Assembly: GCA_027559495.1 (NCBI GenBank)
Contig: JAMXSV010000010.1
Coordinates: 1,550,001 to 1,614,000, forward strand
DNA length: 64,000 nucleotides
From: Aurifilum marmelostoma
Taxonomy: Eukaryota; Ascomycota; Sordariomycetes; Diaporthales; Cryphonectriaceae
Direction of reading: 5' to 3'
How positions within the stretch are numbered: position 1 is the stretch's first letter; every line of letters starts with the position of its first letter. Positions 47,472-58,371 of this stretch are shown in pieces. The notes beneath the pieces were generated by a model. The model was given only the letters and a program-made list of their open reading frames with translations, made no database searches and was not told the DNA's origin. Made by a program: the position numbers and the translations under genes.

Positions 47472-48854
47472 TTTGGACAACCTCTTTCGAAGGTGTTTGT
47501 GAGTGAGTGAATGAGTTGGAAAGAACAAGGGGGGGGGGGAGGGAAAAGGCCGGTCAGCCAAGAAGGCCAGGGCCTGAAAGGCGGGCCTCCTTGACCGACC
47601 AACAGTCATGACTGCAACCTCGCCGCAGGCAAGCCTGACAGCAGCTCTTTTTTTTTTTTTTTTTCTTTCCTTTCCTTCTTTTGAAACTGATGCCGGCAAA
47701 TAACATGTCCCCGCGGTCCACTCGTTGGGCTCGGCGCGTTACCCTTCAGAGCGTACTGGGCCACCTATATGCCGCTCCTGAGTGGCTGGTATGGGGTCAA
47801 TAACAGTGGAAATAATGCCTGCGTTGAACCGTATTTCCATCAGGGTCTACCATACCATGTAGTATGGGCTCTGTGCCGCGATCTTCACTAACAACCTTGA
47901 AAGGCTCTTGTTTTCCGCCTCTATATAGCCTGATCCGCAGAACCCAGTCCGAATTGGTAATTATCGTACGATCTTATCTGTCTACTAGGAGGAGTAGGTA
48001 TGGTCAAGAATTGCCGCAATCTGATCGAGTATCCCATGCTCCCCCGAAGGTCGCATCAGAAGATATCATAACAACGTGGTGTCGATGATTCTCGGAGCAA
48101 CCCCTTATGGCTTTACTGCTCTACTTCATACCGAACGTTAAGGTATGTAGCAGAAGAATATATATTTACATATATTTCGCTTGACATGGTCCAGGGGCGT
48201 AACAGCATCTGCAGGCTCGCTCAGGGAAGGCGAAAAGGGGATGAGACCTACTTTACAGAAGGATGGGTGACACAATTGACGGTGAATAGCAACATTTGAC
48301 CGGCAATGTGATATGTGATCTGATCGTTGATCATTGTAGACGAGATCTGATGGGAGCCGAGATCTCTGGAAATCAGCTGCAGGGTCCTGTCCAGTTGCGA
48401 CCTGTCTGTCACTGCCCCTGTCAAGGCCCTACCATGCCTACCAACCCGCTATGGTTCGTTGGTTTGTGGGGAGGAGACTGCTCTGAAAGATTGAGCCTAG
48501 GCCCGATTCTTTCGCTCAAAACCCTCTAACGTTCAGAATGCACCCGCAGCGTGATTTGCGCGCCCGCCCTAACAACGGCCAAAGACGCATCGATGCCTAC
48601 AAGTGATTACTCATTCAAGTCTTCTTTGTATTGTTTCTTGCACGTCGATTCTGGCATTCAAGGTCATCATGATTTGGATACGGTAATGAGACCACGACTG
48701 TCGACTTTCTGACGCGTCGCTGTTCGCACATACCAGTCTGAAATGAGAGCAGTTGATTGTCGCACGCCCAGTCCCAGCGCTGGAGCCGGTTCTCTGCACC
48801 ACTCCAGGTCCACTTCTTTCATCTCTTATCCGGAATACGCCCATCTCTTAGAAG
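47472..48854. other. Divergent promoter region: methyltransferase / Artemis-like
   Basis: 1.38 kb between two divergent start codons. It contains a G11 run (47529-47539) and a T17 run (47648-47664). No gene supported. Confidence 0.6.
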
Positions 48855-51304
48855 ATGTCGACTTTTGATGGAATTATAAGGGAGTTCCCGGGGGTCAGAG
48901 GTAGCTATCAAGTCCAATCCTGGATGACCTGCTGAACAATTCGTTCACCTTGCTAACCCAAATTCGGGTTTCCCTGCTCAGTGGATTTCTTTCGTGGGAT
49001 CGCTGGCAATGCACCTCTGGCGTGTTTCCTCAGTCACATCCACAGTGACCATCTGGCAGGGTTAGACACGTACAAGGGCAGACAGTATGTTTACAAAATG
49101 GGTGGTCCACGCACCAAAGATTGTGAACTCCAGATGATGACATCGCAATATTCACAGCGTCTATTGCTCTGCCGCCACGCGTGCCATGCTTCTGAAGCTG
49201 CAGAGATATTCTTCTCGGATCAACTTCCACCAAGGACGGCTTGAGAAGGAGGAGATCACGTACAAGCATCAAAAGAGAAGGCTGGTAGGGCGGCTCCTGG
49301 AGACAAAGCTGCCGCTGACTTTCTCGAGCTGATGGCCTTGTAGAAATCGCTGCCTCTCGAGGCACCCACAGAAATCGAGCTAGAGCCTGGCAACAGCATA
49401 CGCGTCACCCTCCTCGATGCCAATCACTGTCCCGGCGCTGTCATGTTCCGTAAGCTATCTCGTACTTGCTGGCTCTATGTGTGCCTCTATGATGGTAGGC
49501 TGACCCGTCCAGTCTTCGAGGGGAATGGCAAAGCAGTCGTCTATACGGGGGACATCAGGAGTGAGCCTTGGCACGTAAATGCCATTGCGCGAAGTCCCTG
49601 CATGGTCGAGTACTCCTCCGGCCTCAAGACACTTGACAGGGTCTATCTCGACACGAGTTTTACCGAGGACGTCGTTTTTCAGACAAAAGCCGAAGGACTC
49701 CGCGAACTTATCGAAAAGGTGGCACGGTACCCCAAGACGACTAAGTTTTACTTCTCGGCTTGGACCTATGGTTACGAGGAGGTCTGGATCGCCCTAGCCA
49801 AAACTTTAGACACGCAGGTACGCTGCAATTATCCTTCCTCATTGGTCTAATGAATCTCCCTCTAAGTCGGGCTCATGTCTCATGCAGATCCACGTTGATG
49901 ACTACAAGTACAACGTATACAAGACTCTTCAAGTTCCACTCCAGGATGACCAATATACGCACCTCAGTCCGGAAGCTCCAGCCCTCACTGGCTTCACATG
50001 CGGCAATCGGTATCAGCCCGGCCTCCTGACAAGGGACGAGACTGTTCGACTGCACAGTTGTGAGAAAGGCACGCGTTGTTCGACCATGGCCCAGGGAGAA
50101 ATCGTCTACATCACTCCAATCGTGGCTCATCTGACCAGCACCAGTGACATGGTCGAGATAGGCATTGGTGGTGGCGCTGGTGATCTTGAGCAGGGCGAGG
50201 AGTTGGTTCTGAGTCCTGAAGATGCTCGCACTCTTCTTCAGAGGTGATTATACTCTATGCGGCTCGCCCGGCTGGCTGGGCTGACGTCTAGTAGTGCGAA
50301 TGCGAGCAAGGACCTCTCCCCAGACCTGAAGTCATCACTACCAAATTTTCTGCTAAGTGCGGCATCGAGACAACACCCGGTCACTCTGAGCCTTCCTCAC
50401 CTAGACCCTAATGAGGATGAAAGTGATGCAACAGACCTGCAAAGGGCGCTGGCATCGCTCACAAAAGCTTCCGATGCGAGCCGTGGACGAGAAGCAGCCA
50501 GTGCTCTTCCCAACAGGATCAAGTTTCCTTATGCGCGGCACTCCTCTTACCGCGAGCTTTGTCATCTGCTGCAGGTCTTGAGACCTAAAGATGTCTGGCC
50601 TTGTTCTGTTGATCCTGTTCGCTGGATCAAAGAAGGTAGGTTGATATGCTTCCAGGCTACTAATTCAGCCCATCTGTCCCTCCTGTCTAGCCGTTGGACT
50701 GACATCCCTAGTAGGGATCTCCATCCAGAGGCTTTTTGGCGACTACTGCACAGGAGAGGTCTTTCGTCATGACGAGTATATGGCCGAGTTGGCTACGACA
50801 TTTGATATAGGGGAGCCGTACCATTCTAGTCAGACAACGACCGAGTCTGTCGTTGACCAAGAGACGATACCTGGCCTTGCAACATCCAAGGAAAGAATGT
50901 CCAGCCAAGCAAGTACTGCCTCGTTTCCAAGCGCAGTCAACCTGACTGAGCAGGAGGTGCGGGCACATGGGTCTACTCAGGCCCAACAGGAAGTCATCGA
51001 CCTGACGCATTCGAACGAAAGCCGGGGCACGGAAACGCAACGCCGAAGCTCAATTCCGGCTAAGAGGCCGTTCGATGAACATGGCGAGAACTCTGGCCGA
51101 GATGATGCCGTGAAGGAGAGCTTTGAAGATTCTAGATATCTTGTTGACTCCCAAGGGAGCTCAGTCTCCACCCAGGCGTTGGAAAATCGACGAGCCGCCT
51201 TCAACTCCGCACTTGGTCTTTCAGCCGACAGCAGTTGGCCGGGGCTACTGTCGACGACGAACAATCATACGCAAGCCGAAGCGGAGCTCGGCGAACCACC
51301 ATGA
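48855..51304 (+). CDS. Artemis/SNM1-type DNA-repair metallo-beta-lactamase nuclease
   Basis: Eight exons: 48855-48900, 48982-49084, 49158-49284, 49344-49449, 49513-49817, 49888-50243, 50292-50635 and 50691-51304; 666 residues. All joins keep one frame. The start (MSTFDGIIREFPGVRVDFFR) resembles Artemis more than Pso2. Metal site: His34-x-His36-x-Asp38-His39 in LSHIHSDHLAG, His120 in DANHCPGAVM, and Asp141 in YTGDIRSEPW. The beta-CASP/DRMBL part has YLDTSFTEDVVFQTKAEG, FSAWTYGYEEVWIAL and RFPY/KFPYARHSSYRELC followed by LRPKDVWPC and GISIQRLFGDYCTGEVF. The C-terminal 160 residues are Ser/Gln-rich and variable, with VIDLTHSN. Family role: nuclear 5'-3' exonuclease/endonuclease in crosslink repair and end joining. 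The sixth intron is just 48 bp (a multiple of three) with a CTGAC branch point. Retaining it would insert a stop codon. Confidence 0.92.
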
Positions 51305-51905
51305 AGCCTTTTTTTTTCTTTCTTTCAAGGCTTGCAAGTCACAACCTCCGCATGAACGCCCTGCACAGCCCTGCGCCCCCCCGAAGCTTGGCACTTGCCA
51401 GTCAGTGCGTACCCCATTGCCAAGCGCGCGGCGGCCAAGGTTGACCTTCACTGATAGGGCCGCTAAAAGGAAGTCCCGGAGAAAATAAGCTGAACCCACT
51501 CTGGGGTTATTCATGCCGAAGGCGACGACAGACGACACTTGGGATTGATCTAGGATCTGCGGCTACTGCCGCCAGCATCATAATAGCAACACCATGTCGC
51601 CCCTGGCTGGCATATGACCTCGTGTAGATTAAAAGGCTGCGGTTTAGGGATCCGATCTGGGTCGACATGGTTTCGGAACCACAAATTAGACTCATGATCT
51701 GCGCTCGTAATTATGATTTCGCGAACCTATTGCAGAGAACACCAAGTGGATTCCCCTGAGAGGTTGTTTGTTCTTGATGGCTGATTATTAGAAGAGGGTT
51801 GCCGCAGCTTCTTCTGTTCACCTACCCCTTCCATCATGTCTCTTGTTTGATGCTCTTGCTCCTCGACTGGATATCATACCAGGTTTTGACAGAACATCAA
51901 TTTAC
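51305..51905. other. Intergenic region before the GH43 gene
   Basis: About 600 bp. A T-rich tail just after the Artemis stop, then AT-rich promoter sequence; an in-frame but unlikely upstream ATG lies at 51843. No gene supported. Confidence 0.6.
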
Positions 51906-53176
51906 ATGATGGCCTCTCTAAGGAAAGCCGGCATGGCAGCATTGCTCTTGGCAACTTCAAGCCTCAGCACTGCTATTCCAGGCAACCCTGGTCTCGCCTC
52001 CTTGCCCTCGAGACGGGCGGACCCAAGTCTGACGGGATATCTTGGCGCTTTCTTCCTGGGAGATGAGCCCGACGTCTACTTTTATCTCAGCCAGGACAAC
52101 AATGCTGTGTCCCTGTCTGCACTCAATGGTGGGAAACCCATCCTCATACCAACGGTGGGCATGGGCGGCGTTCGCGATCCTGCCATTGTCTCGGGCGGAG
52201 GAGACGAGGCGGGTAAGAAATGGTACATTGTGGGGACCGATCTTGACATCAGCAAGGTATGTGATTATAGCAACGCTCTGGCTTCTCAAAAGCGGTTGGT
52301 GTTGGTGCAATCACGGAAGCTGACACTTGCTGTAGACAACCTGGGACGCATCTGAAAGGACAGGATCCCGGGGTATCTTTGTATGGGAGAGCACGAATCT
52401 TGTGGACTGGACCGGCGAGAGGCTGGTGGTTGTGGAGGACGAGACTGCCGGAATGGTCTGGGCTCCTGAGGCTGTCTGGGACTCCAGTAAAGGTGCGTTC
52501 TCGAGCAATCCTCGCCATGAGGAATCGCAGGATGCTGAAGCTGACCAAAACAGGCCAATATATGACATACTGGGCGTCCAAGTTTGTAAGTTTCCAGTGC
52601 CCTACTAACCAGATACAATCACGAGATGTGGACATTTAATCAGTGTGGCTGACATGCTACCAGTACGATGAAAGCGACACCGACCACACCGGGACTGCAA
52701 CCAACATCGTGATCCGCTATGCCTACACGAGCGATTTCAAGACGTTCACCGCACCAGAGACATACATCGACTACTCGCCCACAGATATTATCGATTTGAC
52801 AATCCTACCCTACCCAGACTCGCCCGACACGGTCCTGCGCTTCCTGAAAGACGAGACGCTCAAGAATGTGTTCGTCGAGTACTCGACCACGGGCCTCACA
52901 GGCCCCTGGACGCGGCCGGGAGGCAGCAGCGCGTATATCCGCTCCGGAACCGAAGGCCCAGCAGCGTACTGGGACAACGTAGCCAGCGGCGAGGTGCACC
53001 TGCTCGTGGACTACTACGGGGGCAACGGGTATTTCCCGCTGGTGAGCTCGGACCCGATGAGCAACAGCGACTGGGCGAACAGCAGCACGGCGGAGTTTCC
53101 GACGGGGCTGCGGCATGGTAGCGTGCTGCCGATCAATGAGACGATGATGAACGCCTTGCGCGCCGCTTGGGCGTGA
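51906..53176 (+). CDS. Secreted GH43-like glycosidase (arabinosidase/xylosidase type)
   Basis: Exons 51906-52256, 52336-52492, 52554-52585 (32 nt) and 52664-53176; 350 residues. ATG 51906 (or 51909) starts a good signal peptide (MMASLRKAGMAALLLATSSLSTA); the frame is open further upstream to ATG 51843, which would bury it. GH43 five-bladed propeller marks: GGVRDPAIVSGGG (expected catalytic base Asp), FVWESTNLVDWTGER, MVWAPEAVWD and PTDIIDLTIL (pKa-modulating Asp). Then SGTEGPAAYW (expected acid Glu) and LRHGSVLPINETMM near the end. It probably removes arabinose or xylose side chains from plant polysaccharide outside the cell; the exact subfamily is not clear. No carbohydrate-binding module. 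Introns are 79, 61 and 78 bp. Confidence 0.88.
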
Positions 53177-53369
53177 GGCAGGAAGGTGGTTGTTTTAGCT
53201 TCACGATGGCCGGGCTTGCGAAGCTTACACTACAGGTGATGTTGGTCAAAGTTGGTATAATCATTATGACGACGCTAGCGCAGTATTATACAGAGTATTA
53301 TGTGGCATTGAAACCATGCCATCCGTCATGATATGGCAAGTGGTCATTGATTCCGCTCAGGTTCCATCT

Positions 53370-53646
53370 TTAGTTGCCGCCCGGGATGTCCGAGTTAACC
53401 TTGTCATCAACGACGTCGTTGATGGCGCTATCAGCCTGTTGGGGGACACCAGCATCACCAGCCAGCTTGTCGACCTCTGCAATTCGATGATTAGCACGAG
53501 AAGAACAAATTCCTCAAGACGTATCCAGCCTCTGATGGTGTCCACATACCTGAGTTCACGCTGTTGTCGGCGGCAGACTCGACGCTGTCACCAGGCTGGG
53601 CATCCTTGTTCATCTTGTTCTCGACCTGGTCCTTAACGAAATCCAT
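53370..53646 (-). CDS. 67-residue hydrophilic, LEA-like small protein
   Basis: Two exons on the minus strand, 53550-53646 and 53370-53476, with a 73 bp intron (GTATGT ... ATTGCAG). Start MDFVKDQVENKMNKDAQ; the rest is rich in Asp, Ala, Asn, Ser and Gly and carries two similar units (VDKLAGDAGVPQQADSAI and VVDDKVNSDIPGGN). No Cys or Trp and no signal peptide. Small fungal proteins with an MDFVK start and this composition are common and often stress-induced, but that is from memory and I cannot assign a role. Frame, splice sites and codon use make it a convincing gene that a simple open-frame search misses. Convergent with GH43, with 193 bp between the stops. Confidence 0.75.
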
Positions 53647-55861
53647 GGCTGTTGATTCCCGGGAAAATATTGTTGAACAAGTGTTTGATGTTGGGTTTGA
53701 CTTTGCAGGTGTCTATTGGAAGGCTTGTTGATAATGAAAATATCTGGATTGAAAGTACTGTGCAAGAAGACGGGAACTCTTGCAATATTTGTATTCGCTC
53801 CCACCACAATACAAAGCTCGGAGATTTCCCGCTTACTGTCACGTACAGTAAACATCAATTCATCCAGCCTCCGTCATGGTCTCTCGCCTCCTCCGTCACC
53901 GCCGTCTAACACGAGACAAGCCACACCAGGTTTCTGCCTTGATTTACATCTGTGGCGCCCATGGTTGATTCGCTGCAACTCGCTGTCATTGACTATCAGG
54001 TTCTCCAACAAGACGTCAGACTACTATAAATGTCCTATATCTGGTGCACCAATGATTCGAGGGGGTTGTGGTTCATGCGTCTGTCCTACTGTGGGGTGAC
54101 ATCAGCAAGGCAGATCGCCGTTTCGCAGGTGTGTGCTGCGCCGGAATGAAGTCATTGTGGGGCTCGGGTCAGTTCCGACCCTGTGCCTCATCGAGACCAC
54201 GAACCGCCAGGATAGAGAAGAAATGAACTGTGCTGATTATTGAAATGCTCATCGGCGGGAAAGATAGGAACAAAGATAATTAAATTCGAAATGTATGACT
54301 TGCTGGCTTCATCGTTGTCTTGTGACGATTGAGGACTGCTTGGCTCAAAGTAGGCCAAACACTCAAGAATTCTTAAAACAAATAATTATATGGGATTTTA
54401 TGTTATAACAACAACTTTGTCTCGGACCTTTCTGTGGACGGAGTGAATACATTGAAACGTTTGGACGCTGATCAGTATTGCTTGGAACTTCATCTCCCCA
54501 CTCAAACTGCAGGAGAACAGGCACAAAATTTTCTGCTTTACTGTGGGAAGGCTGGCGTTTCCGACAGCTATATAATTACTGTAGGCATGCGAGCTATCTG
54601 CTTCGCCACGAGACGAAGTGTCATTGAGCGGCAATCTTGACTTTCCCCCGGAGATAGACAACCCCAAAATGCCAAGTGATTCTCACAGCGTAACTGGCAT
54701 AGAAATGGCAAGATTGAGACATACCTCAGTGCGAGGTGTAGACGACTATTAACAAGTCGAATCGCAAGAATTTAGTTTCAGCCACCATTTACGTGGCTTG
54801 GCTAGCTGCTCATGATCTCTGAAATAAATCGAGACAAGACTAGACAAACGCTATGTTGGGGTTCTTGACTCGAAATGTACAGTACTCTGCTACTTACTGC
54901 ATGTAGACGCAATATCCTTAATATATGAACATGGTGCTTCCTTCTAGGTATAATGGTACGCATTTTGCTAATTATGCATATTAGCAACACTCTGGGGATA
55001 GTGAAGAATGAGGCTTCAATCTCATTCCGAGGGGTAGCCCACAAGATTAATATTCTTCTCCATAATGTAGAGAGCGCGAAAATCTACGTTGCGGTGTGTG
55101 GGCTTATCACGTTACTGTCGGGCAGCGCGAGGAGTGACATGTGAAGGATGTACCCTAGGTTAAGATTCCGTGCCAAAAACATAACCACTTCCGGAACAGC
55201 ATGAGGTCCGAAGAGCATGAGAGCGCGGCGGGAACCTGACTCCTGAGCAGCACGAAAAGAGGAATGCAAAACTCCGCATCGAGAACACGACTGTCGCGCA
55301 ACTTGAGTGGGCGAATGCCTCCTGATGTCTTCCATTGGTAGGGGACCAGGCCAGGGACCCCCCCCCCTTCTTTTTGGGCAGAGTCAGACATGCATCTCAA
55401 GTTCGCAAGACAATCACTAGGAGAATAGAGACAGGGACCTCCGAAGTCAGTAATCAATAATCTGTCCGCTTTGCAACCGAGTAACGCAGAGAGAGCTGGC
55501 GTCGGAGGTGAAAGGGTTTTCTGTAATAGACATGCTTGCACTCCACAGAAACTTGTCGGCTCACAAGAGAAAGAGCTGAAGGTTTCTATGGAGCAGCTTA
55601 TACCATTTGACCACAAGGATGGCCTTTGATGAGAGCTTACAGCTAGATTACAATATTTGAAACATTTTATCAATCAGGACGAATGCAAAAGTTTGAGACC
55701 TGAGAACTTGAGGTCGAACAGTCACTGCGATTCTTGAAAGTTTCTTGGAGTTTCTCGATTTGATGTCTTGAGTTTCTTATACAATCCTTAAACTTTCCCT
55801 AATGTTTAACATTGCGCTCTCAAATACCAAATCTTCCATCATCTTTTCAATCATGCCTTGG
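53647..55861. other. 2.2 kb AT-rich intergenic region
   Basis: No gene supported. Open frames are short and of mixed quality. A C10 run lies at 55358-55367. Confidence 0.55.
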
Positions 55862-56353
55862 TCAACAGTCAGGGGCGTCCAATGACCTGGTCACCCACTC
55901 GGACTTTGGCACGTAGATGTTGAATTCTACTTCGCGGTTCATGGGGTCCGTGTATCCCTCCTGGATGTTCACGTTTCTAAAGGCCTTGGTATGGGATCCC
56001 AATGGGCGGCCTGTCGTTGCAGGAAGCTCCCCAAGTGGGTTTTGGTTACATATGTGTGTTTGTGCAACCATTTCTCACCACCGAAGAGGTATAGAGCCCA
56101 CCGATACCTGTCTAGAGTAAGGCGATCTCGCAAGGCAGCCTTGTAGACGTGGCGAGCGTACTCGAGGGTGCTTCCTACGACACTCACACCCCCCCGGGTC
56201 CTGAATGGTGGGGTATGGCAAAATAGGATTGCTAAATGTTGATTTATTGTAAGCATTGCTGAAATTTTCTCCTCCATTCTCTCCGCCATTCACCGCGCGG
56301 GAAGAAGCAGGGAACTTTGCGACTGCAACGAAAAGTTCGTTCACAATGACCAA
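55862..56353 (-). pseudogene. Decayed or broken gene remnant, C-terminal two exons recognisable
   Basis: On the minus strand, coding-like sequence ends at TGA 55862-55864. The last exon (55862-56010) reads RPLGSHTKAFRNVNIQEG ... NREVEFNIYVPKSEWV and ends in DAPDC. It joins through a clean 68 bp intron (56011-56078) to a second coding stretch (STLEYARHVYKAALRDRL, RYRWALYLFGG). Further upstream, coding-like sequence (ENFSNAYNKSTFSNPIL) lies in another frame, and the switch falls in the C7 run 56189-56195. Before that an in-frame TAA closes the frame and no start is found. It may be a pseudogene, or a live gene with a sequence error. I do not recognise the family. Confidence 0.35.
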
Positions 56354-58371
56354 AGGTCCTTATTGTACTCGCTGCATGAATGTGTAGAAGCCGCGGTCTC
56401 GATCCAGCCGTCGAGATAGAGGCACCCATACCAGATCTCAGATTCTGTGTACATGGTATCACCGTGGTGTGGTGCAGTGGGTGGTTGAGAACAGCTCTGT
56501 GCAGGGAATATTGTCCTCGTTGCGTCACTCGATACGCCAAGCCGGAATCCGGCAGCGCCTCGATCGAGAAATTCGGTTCGAAATCAAAACCAGGTCACAC
56601 CTGAACAAGTTATCCAGGGTCTGTCTTGTTCTCAAAGGAAGAAAGAAAAAACCAAGTATAGAGTGTTAGACGTCTTAGCAACGAGCTGGCATACTTGGTA
56701 TAACAGCCCATGTAAACATCCCATGACCATTTCACCGGAGGCAAAGAGTCAGCAGCCACACGGGAAGCTGCCCGAAATGCCGCATGGTGCCATGTCCTTC
56801 TCGCAGCTTGCCCGGATCCAGGGCCAAGCTAAGCGCCTGCAGAGAATGGCAGGATGACATTGCAGGCCCCAGGCTGCAGGGAGAAACAATCTAGACAGAT
56901 CCTGAAGGCGTATCTGGCGGCTCACTCTCGCCCTGCCTCGCCCTGAACGGTGATGGTGCAGAGACAAAAGTCTGCTCGATGGTGTTGTCATATCTGCAAC
57001 GCTATGTCTGCAACAGCCAGGGTGGACCTCCTCCGTCCATCCCCTGGCACAATTTCGCCGCATGCTCGAGCTGTGACCAGGGTGTATATCGTACACAGCG
57101 AACCCCCTGACTCCTCCTAGCCCAGCCGCCGTCCCTTCATTTCGCGCCCCGCACAAGCGACCACCAGGCGTACAGGGCTTGTTCTCACCAGACCCCGCCA
57201 CATCCTGAACAATCTACCCCATCATGCCTTCTTTCACACCATCACCACACAGCCAGCCTCGGCCGTCCAGGACGGTCTGGTCCCACTCGTCCCTCCTGCA
57301 CCAAATGGAAAGGAGGCAAGGCGGTTGGGAGGTTGAAAGGTCTTGAGAAGTGACAAGGACGACTATCATGCACACGTCTCTGTCTATCACTGTGATCAAA
57401 GTCAGGGCTTGAGTATCGAGCTATTCGTGTACTTGTAGTGGAACTATGTAGCCGCAGCCTCGAGCCGACTCCCACTCGGCCCACGGGGGCGTCATTGGGT
57501 CGCATCTCTGCGGCAGCTCCCTGCCCTCCCAGCTCCTGAACGCCTGCATGAATCCCTGGGCGCCTACTATGAGTGTAATGATCAGTCGACGTGGTTCTTC
57601 GGCCTGGGTTCCGAGATCAACATAGTTCCTCCATGGGCGGCAACGGCTCAAGCGTCTCTTGGCAGCAAGATTGACTCCCGTGCCCGTCTTCTCGACATAC
57701 TTCCTAGGTTTAAACTATCGCCAAGACTCCGTCCGAGATCTGACAGGTCTCGGCGTCCTGTCTTGTCCTGCCCAGATCAAGCTCGTGAGGATGGACGACC
57801 TTTTCGGGGGACTGCGTCGAGGCAATCGTTCCACGGGGGTGCAGAGGATGCCTCCTTGGTCATCTTCGGCCCCCCCCTTTTCCTGCTTCGCGAGCGGGCT
57901 GGGCTCATAAAGATTCATTTCACTGAAACGGAACGCGCAGGTGAAAACATTCCGACTGGATGCCCTCGTCAAACGAGCAGGGCCCCCGGGGGCCGGGCGG
58001 GGTCCAGGTGGGCACACAAAGTCCGTCCCACCCTCTCAGCAACCGGGTCTACCGAACATGCCATCCAAGACGGGTGTTGGCAAATGCGCAGATGGAACTG
58101 TTGGTATGTCTACGCTCTGTATAAAGTCCTCTTCTCGTGGCCTGTCTCTGCCGTGTCGTTGATCTTCTCTTCTCTCCCTAACCTCTTCTCAGGCTACCAG
58201 TCCACAGACCACCTTCCTTTCGTTCACTTTTCGAGATTTTCTCGTTGACATTCATTTTCTTCATTGACTGAAGACAACTCGCTCTTTGTTTGCCTGCTCA
58301 TTCAGCTTTTCACTCTTTTCAGAAGAAGCCGGTCTATCGGAACCCCCCCCCCAAAAAAAAAACCCCCCACG
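56354..58371. other. Intergenic region upstream of the AA9 gene
   Basis: No complete gene. One coding-like minus-strand frame (57424-57714, 97 codons, no ATG) is discussed among the findings. The last 250 bp hold a TATA box and CT-rich leader of the AA9 gene, ending in C10 (58343-58352) and A10 runs. Confidence 0.5.
58120..58125 (+). promoter_or_regulatory. TATA box of the AA9 gene
   Basis: TATAAA, 247 bp before ATG 58372, followed by the CT-rich leader usual for strongly expressed fungal genes. Confidence 0.45.
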
